A stretch of 64,000 nucleotides of DNA from Microdochium bolleyi (Eukaryota; Ascomycota; Sordariomycetes; Xylariales; Microdochiaceae), in contig KQ964247.1 in the NCBI GenBank assembly GCA_001566295.1, forward strand, positions 372,001 through 436,000, given 5' to 3'. The stretch's first letter is position 1; the number at the start of each line of letters is the position of its first letter. Both the position numbers and the translations under genes were made by a program. Of the stretch, positions 57,403 through 64,000 are shown one piece after another. The notes below the pieces were generated by a model. It was not told where the DNA came from, made no database searches, and saw only the letters and a list, made by a program, of their open reading frames with translations.

Positions 57403-58517
57403 GGCCTTTGACTGAAGGCAGTGGCCTCTCGTTTGACTCGAAGGACCTCAGAGACGAAGGCTGCGCAGGCGGATTGGCCCATGCGGCCGAAGATGATGGG
57501 GACTTAGTGTAATGCCATGGCGAACCAGAAATGCCGACAGGGTCACTCTACAGAACAGTGCCATTCGCGGACAGCGAAGCGTGTGCAATAAATGCCAGCA
57601 GCCATCTGGGGGAGAGCTGCGGAACCTCGTGATCACGCCGCCTCGTAGCGGCGGTGTCTGAGGGCCTGGTCTGCAGCGCGAGCCGGGGAGGGACAGGCTG
57701 CGTGCTCAAGTGGTGGCAACAGTCGGAGCCTCGGAGGGGAAGCTTGGAGTAATGCTTGATCGCCCAGGTGCCGGCGAGCTGCCCGTTTTGCGGCGTGGCA
57801 GGTGTTGCGTGTGGAAGGAGCAAGGAGAGCCTGTCGTGACTTCCTCGTGGGCCAGACGGGGGCTGTGATTGATCGAGCCAGGGATCGTGGCATGGCGCCT
57901 CCTCGACCTTTTCTTGCACATTCAACCTGAACAACCACAACGAGCCGCCTGGGCGCAGTTCCCGAGACCAGCATTGCAAGAGCCGGTCAGGTTTCAGCCG
58001 CAGGGCTGTGCCCATCGTCCAGTCTTTATGCCGCCATCGAGGCCCCGGATGTGCTCTGCGAACCACCACGCCACGGCAGTACCGCCCCGACATGGAAAAA
58101 CAGGGGCAGACAGATTGGCCCAACCGTACCACCCGATGAGGCATACTGATCAAGTCATGGAGGCGCCCTTGATCTCGCTGCAGGCAACAATGGCGTCCTG
58201 GGCTCAGCCTCAGCCCGGTGAGCCTGACCTGAAAGGGTCGCGAACGTCAGTCGCCTCATCTCCCTGCGCCTTCTACTGCGTAGATTATAGGGTGACTCAA
58301 CGTGAACATGACACCCTGAGCTCCTTTGGCCAAAAGACCTACAATGCCCTCTCATTTCTAGAGGCTGCACCTGCCGAGTGCCGCGTTTGATGGGCCTCCC
58401 TTCCGATCTGGGACGTTGTGTTAGAGCATCGAACAATAGTTCCCTATCGATCATCTGGGAACCACACTCCTCTTCCCACAGAGCCCCGACTTCTGACCTT
58501 CATCGTGGCCCATCAAG
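57403..58517. promoter_or_regulatory. Divergent promoter region of the STAND-domain and MFS genes
   Basis: About 1.1 kb between head-to-head genes. The 201-codon reverse frame 57548-58153 is low-complexity and overlaps the likely promoters, so it is not called. Confidence 0.4.
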
Positions 58518-60462
58518 ATGGCTCTCCTCAGCGCGATCATGCTCGCCATTCACAAGCTCCTCAAGTATTGGGAGCCGCTTCGGCTCGAGGGGGACATTGG
58601 CCAGGTGCGAGTAAGTTGACACTTCTGGCCAGCAAAATGGGTGCTGGGCGCTATGAGCCCCTGTGGTGTGAACTGACAGGTTGTCATAGAATCGGCAAAG
58701 GCGAGAGGCGCGTGTGCTACAAATCCTAGAGGGCATCGGTTTCAGTTGGCGCATCTACTTCGTGGCCTTTTTCGGCTTCTTGGCTAGCAGCTGGAGTCTG
58801 ATTGCCATTAACATCACCATGCCGGCGCTCATCTATGTTTACGATCTGCAAGACCAATTTGGCTTGCACCTTGACATCGCTACACTTGTTGGCACGGTCC
58901 TGGGCATGATCATCTTTGGCATCGTTGCCGACCAGGTTGGTCGGTCCGCCCTGTACGGGTTTGAGCTCCTGATTGTCCTGGCGGCCATTGGAGGTGCTGC
59001 TTTCTCCAGCCAAGGCTACACATCTCCTGTTTCGAACACGCATCACTCTATGGATATGAATGCAGCACTGATATGGTGGCGATTCGCTCTGGGGCTAGGG
59101 ATCGGAGCCGAGGTAGGTCACCTGCAAGTCCTTGACCAGTCTCAACACTCGTTTTACTCCCCCTTGTCGGGATTTTCCTACACTTCACTGACATGAAACC
59201 GGTTTCAGTATCCGATGTCCGCAGTAATAGCTGCAGAATTCACTTCGACAGCCTGGCGAGGAACAATGCTCGCAGCCATCTTCATAGCTCAGCCAGTGGG
59301 CAGGCTCCTAGCATACGGGCTCAGTATGGCCATCATAGCAGGCTACACGGGTCGCACCGCCGAACCAACAGATGCTGAGATGAAGATCACTGCCGATAGT
59401 GTGTGGCGGCTCGTGCTTGGCCTTGCCGGTGCACCCGCTGTATTTGCTGTCGCGTTGAGATTCTTCATCCCTGAAACACCGCGATTCTATTCAGCCGTGA
59501 AACGTGATCATCGCAAAGCGATTGAGGTTGCTCTCAGACTCGGGTCAGCATCCACTCGTTCTGCGGACACGGAGTCTCTCGACTCCGATGAACTCGATGA
59601 GCAACTTGTTCCTAATCAGCCACGAGCCTCTTGGCGCACCTCCGCCTGGGCTTATCTATTTGGCACTTCTCAAGGCTGGAAACGGCTGTTCGCCATTACA
59701 CTACAATGGCTCCTGCTTGACGTCTGCTTCTGTGGCACCGGGCTCGATTCGCCGAGCACACTGGCGGCATTGTGGCTCGACAAGGCTGGCATCGAGCCGG
59801 CGCACATTTGGAATGAAGACCCAGGACACCCGAATGCGGACATATATTCTGTCCTCGCGGCAAACTCACGTCGCACCCTTCTCACTACGAGCATCGCAGC
59901 CCTACTGGGCAGCGTTTGTGCCATCCCACTCGTTGGATTTGTATCCCGCAAGTCTCTCTACGTCATCACGAGCGCCGTACTGGCAATGATGTTCGCCGCC
60001 AACGCAATAGCAATCCACAAGACGTACGCCCAGCCCAGCCACGTGGCAAGCATTGTGTTCTACGCCTTGACACAGTTCCTGTTCAACGTTGGGCCAAACA
60101 CCTTGACCTTCGTCATCGCGGTTGAGATCTTCCCGACAGAGTTTCGGGGCACGTGCTACGGCATCGCGGCGGCAGGCGGCAAGGTCGGGGCCATCATCAT
60201 CCGACCTATTGTAGCGCAAATGGGCGAGAAGAATGACAAGAACCTGCCCGTACTGCTCGGTATTTTTGCAATCATCATGGCTATCATGGCGATCCTGGCC
60301 TGGATCGAGCCGTTTGGCATCGGGTTCCCCCTCATCCAGCAGCTCGAAAAGGACGAGCAATGGTCGCGCAGACTCAACAACCTCAGTCTGGAGGAGATCT
60401 CGCCCTGGCCGCCCAGTGAGGATGAGGAGGAAAGGCAACAGGCCGAGGCCGCTGCTGGTTAG
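58518..60462 (+). CDS. MFS transporter of the inorganic phosphate:H+ symporter family (Pho84-like, divergent)
   Basis: Twelve-helix plasma-membrane carrier of the PHS family. Exons 58518-58610, 58690-59112 and 59209-60462, 589 aa, introns 79 and 96 nt. The N-terminus MALLSAIMLAIHKLLKYW is short. Family blocks: VGTVLGMIIFGIVADQVGRS, WRFALGLGIGAEYPMSAVIA, TLQWLLLDVCFCGTGLD, FNVGPNTLTFVIAVEIFPTE and CYGIAAAGGKVGAII. Residues known to bind phosphate in the PiPT structure appear present (Tyr after GAE, Gln in IFIAQPVG, Trp and Asp in WLLLD, Asn in FNVGPN). The helix-1 acids of Pho84 (DSYD) are replaced (ASSWSL), and the Asp of GGDYP is Glu here (GAEYP). Phosphate may therefore not be the substrate, or the coupling may differ. 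Confidence 0.9.
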
Positions 60463-61064
60463 GGCGAATGTTGCTGCCGTTGGCGCCACAACCAATGGGA
60501 TGTGACGATCCCTGCATCTTCTGTCCATTCCGGAAACGAGGGGAGGTTTTGTTGCCCAACACGAGCACTTAGTTGGAGACTTGATGGCGCAGAGACCTTG
60601 CCGAGGTGCAAGGGTGGTCTTGATAGTTAATTGAAGACATACGAGGGGTTTCTTAAAGCTTGAAATCCACGAATAAATTGTGAAAATTCACTCATAGCAG
60701 GTCGCTGTTCGTCAGTGACTAATATGCTTGGCATGTCTTCGCGTGCAGACTTGCATCATATGTACGGATGCATTGAAACCTCACAGGTACTGATGACTTT
60801 GATTCGAGGAAAGCATGTACGCCTCGTATCCTGAGATACCTGTATCCTAGAGTTGTGCCAGCCATGCCCAGAACCAACCCGAGGCCTCTCCCATCTGACC
60901 GGCTCTCCTATCCGACCGCGGTCATGACTGCTCCTCGTGCACCCCAAAGTATCGAAACCTGGGTAAGTCGGGCAAGCGCGTTGTCAGTGGACCAAAGTCT
61001 CTGTCAAGATTCATAACACAGCAGTAAACCCGGGGCCTTTTGGATCGGAGACGACATTTTGAGC
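60463..61064. other. Intergenic stretch between convergent genes
   Basis: About 600 bases, holding both 3' UTRs. No gene supported. Confidence 0.5.
60672..60677 (+). terminator. Polyadenylation signal AATAAA of the MFS gene
   Basis: AATAAA 210 bases after the MFS stop codon. Suggestive only. Confidence 0.3.
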
Positions 61065-64000
61065 TTACCAGTCATCCATGCTGATGTCCGTGAACGAGCC
61101 AGGCAGACCGTATGTGGTGCCCATGAAGCCGACCGTGTTTGAGCGGTGACCCTCGAAGCCGCCCGGGCGAAGCACGTTGCCCCCATCTCCAGTGGCTTCG
61201 TAAATTTGTTGATTGTCCCACGTCACTTTTGGAGAAGAAAGAAAAAGGAATTGGATATATCAGCTCCAGTCTAGACCACGCATGGGTTGGAAATGCAAAG
61301 GGCGGATAGGAATATGGATCTGGCAGGGAAAACGCTTACTGGGAGATCGAGGGACGTGATGCTGGAATAACCCCTGCTCTGGGGCACTTGACATGTAATG
61401 ATATGACTCGCCGGACTGGGAGAGAGGCCGTTGTTGTGGCTCGACCGGATTCTCTGGTATTGCGGTGTTGAGATGCTGAGCGGTACCATCCTGCGCAATC
61501 CGCTGAAGCATCGAGTGCTGCTGCTCGGCAGGAGCAGGAATCTTTGGCGAGACCGGGGCCAATCCAAAGACTGACAGCATGCCTGTGGGCACGCCGGGCA
61601 CTGATGTAGTCTGGTCGAGGGTCGCCCGCGACGGCTGGCTCGAGTCGGCGATGGCGGTGCTCGGCCGACCAAACGCCTTCTGCGTGTTCGAAGGCCGCTG
61701 GACGGATACACTCTCCTGTTTTCCACTGGGAGGGACTCGCTGCGGCGGTTTTCTCTGCTGCTCCTTGGAAGAGAACGCGTGAAACGAGTGGCTGCGATTT
61801 TTGTATCTACTGCCGCTACCGTTCCTGCCGACACTATCCGCAGTGACCGCGGCTGAAGCTTGGGTGTTGGGTGCTGGCTGAACCCAGAGGCGGATGATGT
61901 CGTTTGCGGGCGCCGCTTTGTAGATTTCCTGCAGCACACTTATACACGACTTGATGTGCCCGCCCACGTCGGAGAAGTCCATCGGATCTGGCTTGTGCAC
62001 GCGGCGGCCGTGAAATGTCAAGGCCGAGAGCAGTGAGTACTGCACAAACGACGGGCAGTAGAGCAGCTCACTCCTGGCTTGAAGTACCTCAACAATGTAA
62101 GTAATTGCGTTGGCGGAGTGGTACGCCACGTGGATCGAAAGTGTTCTGGCTGTAGTCGGATCGGATGCTGTTAAATCGGTGGCGCCACTGCCACTGCTTG
62201 AGAGATTGGCACGATGCAGGAGGCACACAGCCGTGTGGTAGTGCAAAGCCAATAGAGCGCTCCAAGGTTCGTGTTCTGACTTGAGCCAGGGTAATTGGCA
62301 ATCTTGCAACCATTCTCCCAGAGCAACCTCGCTCTGGATCAAGTCGAGGCCGACGTTCCTAGGCCTATGACGGCTCAAAGAATATTGTTGAGAGAGAATC
62401 ACTGTGATGATGTCGCAAAGCCGGACATATTCGAGGAAGAAGCGGACCTGAACTCTGGGCTGCCAATTTTCGACGTTTGCCGGCTCCTCTTCGTCGCCTA
62501 TCAAGTCATCCAAAGTCAAGGTCTCAACGTCCGACTCGTCCAGATTAATGATGCAGGGCCGACCCAGAGTGACAGCAACTTCTCGGTCACGCGTGTAGAG
62601 CGTCCACCAGATCCTCTTCCAGGTTCTCTTCTGGCTCTTGCTCAAATTCGAACCCTCGATGTTCCGATGCATCCCAGCACCTTCGGCCACCGAGATTGCT
62701 ACGCTCGTCCAGAACCAGGCATTGTCGTTGACGGCTGCAGGATCTTGAGAGTACCAGCTCATCAAGACGAGCCCCTGTATCATTTTCACCCGGTCTGTCT
62801 CGTAACCCACGTTGAACAATGCTTTCGCTCTCTCGTAAAACTTTCGCGACAGTTGTCTTTGCGCCTCTATGTTGCCGGCAACCTTCGGGTGCTTACAGAC
62901 CCTAGATCCTGCCAACATGATAGTCTGCAGCAAAAAGAGCGATGTCGACTTGCTCGAATCCTCGTACTCTTCCATGAATTCTCTCTTGTTAATTGCGGGC
63001 ACGATAGGATGCACCCACTGAAAGAACGCCGCGATCAGCTCATCGCGGATATCCTTCGGGGGCAGCCGAAACGCACTCCGCTGGTGCAGTATGTCCATCT
63101 CCAGACTGTCGAGCCTCTTGGTACCAGCACCGACTTGGACATAGCCAGGAGCCATTGGAAAGTGCAAGGGGTGGTTGTGATCTCGGATCAACCAGTTCAC
63201 ACTCGCTGATTCACCAAGGAAAGTGACCTGACCAGGCTCCTCCAGAGCCGGGACCATGAATTGTGTCTTGTTCAGCAGATCCGTCAACATGTTGGCGGCG
63301 ATGGACTCGTCTTGCGCCTGCTCCACTGTCAATGATGGCATCGGACCCTGCTCCGACATGTGGTAGAGCCCGGTCGGTGGTTCCTTGGCAGTTTGCAGAT
63401 GGGCTGTATCTGTACCTTCGGCTGGCCGTATGGCATCGGCTCTGTACTCGGAAGGTGCTGTGAGATGCTATGTTTCTGTGTCCGAGAAACAGAGAGTGAA
63501 CGTGGTGCTAGCTTACCGACGAGACGCAGAATCCAAGCCCGCATTCGTTGCTGACGAAAACATGACATTCCGCTGCGCTATCCTGCAGTCGATCCGGAAT
63601 GCCGCACAGTTGGTGCATGGCAAGCCCAAGGTGGAAACATCGCATCGGACCTGTCGAAGACGAGAGCACTCCGTTAGTGCCAATCAATGATGAGGAGAAG
63701 CGCGTCCGCTAAGGCAAGGACTCACCTTTCTGGTGTGGCATGTCTGCGTAACCAAGCCGTTAGCTCTCAAATTTTACATTTCTCATCGCGCTGCTGATAA
63801 GATGTAGCCATCATCGCGAAGGTCGCGAATGAGCCCACTGCCACTATCAGTAGAGTTTGTGACGTACCTCACAGGCTTGCGCTGCTCGTTGCCGTCTGAT
63901 ACGATGATGGGTCAGCATTGTAACCGATACATGTACAACGTCAAGTATAACTGACCGACGGTAGATTGTCGGTGCCTGGGCATTCGCTGAAGGTTTGCTG
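61065..64000 (-). CDS. Zn(II)2Cys6 transcription factor with fungal_trans domain (5' end outside window)
   Basis: Reverse strand and cut by the right edge. In-window exons: 64000-63956, 63895-63868, 63743-63726, 63650-63517, 63441-61340 and 61225-61065, 828 visible residues. The zinc cluster is assembled from three exons: RRQRAAQACE, TCHTRK (an 18-nt exon) and VRCDVSTLGLPCTNCAAF with RIDC after it, giving the spacing C-x2-C-x6-C-x8-C-x2-C-x6-C. The fungal_trans domain follows with AAFFQWVHPIVPAINKREFM, WFWTSVAISVAEGAGMHRNI and TWKRIWWTLYTRDREVAVTL. The large exon seems to end at 61260, but a donor GTAAGC at 61339, a pyrimidine-rich tract and an AAAAG acceptor give a coding tail ending GSFTDISMDDW. 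The cluster and domain resemble the CTF1/AmdR-like group of metabolic activators; this placement is tentative. Confidence 0.85.

Noticed and set aside
57548..58153. 201-codon reverse-strand open frame
   Set aside because: Lies in the divergent promoter region, low-complexity, no domain and no splice continuity.

Overview
The window comes from a filamentous ascomycete nuclear genome, most likely a sordariomycete-type Pezizomycotina. The evidence is short spliceosomal introns (about 55-350 nt, GTRNGY donors, CTRAC-like branch sites, mostly 55-125 nt), genes on both strands with long non-coding gaps and no operons, and families typical of these fungi: Zn(II)2Cys6 regulators, an RNA-dependent RNA polymerase, DUF3712, MpaB-like oxygenase and AIM11. 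I rebuilt the gene models by joining reading frames across splice sites, so the coordinates span introns; exon borders are given in each entry.

Layout. 0-6.3 kb: the 3' end of an unidentified gene, ribosomal protein S4, and mitochondrial D-lactate dehydrogenase. 6.9-11 kb: a 1,338-aa RNA-dependent RNA polymerase of the silencing type. 11.8-17.7 kb: a housekeeping block with NAC beta, tRNA adenosine deaminase Tad1 head to head with ribosomal protein L24, and a PMP20/Asp f 3-type peroxiredoxin. 17.7-22.6 kb: a 5-kb stretch with no supportable gene, upstream of an RGS-domain membrane protein (Rax1 type). 25-27 kb: pantothenate kinase. 28.8-36.5 kb: a four-exon 2OG-Fe(II) oxygenase, two orphan proteins and AIM11. 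39-45.7 kb: the exosome cofactor Lrp1/Rrp47, a ketopantoate-reductase-like protein that has lost its catalytic residues (Cbs2-like), and a FAT1 very-long-chain acyl-CoA synthetase. 46.9-64 kb: a more accessory-looking stretch with a Zn2Cys6 regulator, a DUF3712 membrane protein, an MpaB/DUF2236 oxygenase, a protein with a STAND/Helo-like N-terminal helical domain but no NTPase, a phosphate-transporter-family MFS protein with altered proton-coupling residues, and a second Zn2Cys6 regulator that runs off the right end.

The genes do not form an obvious metabolic cluster. Loose themes are translation and RNA biology (S4, L24, NAC, Tad1, Lrp1, RdRP) and CoA/acyl-CoA or oxidative metabolism (PanK, FAT1, D-LDH, peroxiredoxin, Cbs2-like protein). 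The most unusual observations are the pseudoenzyme character of the ketopantoate-reductase-like protein, the altered Pho84-family transporter, the STAND-type helical domain on a protein with no ATPase, and gene structures that hide coding sequence (a 4-nt start exon in FAT1, an 18-nt microexon inside a zinc cluster, a GC-AG intron). I found no CRISPR array, rRNA, convincing tRNA or intact transposon.
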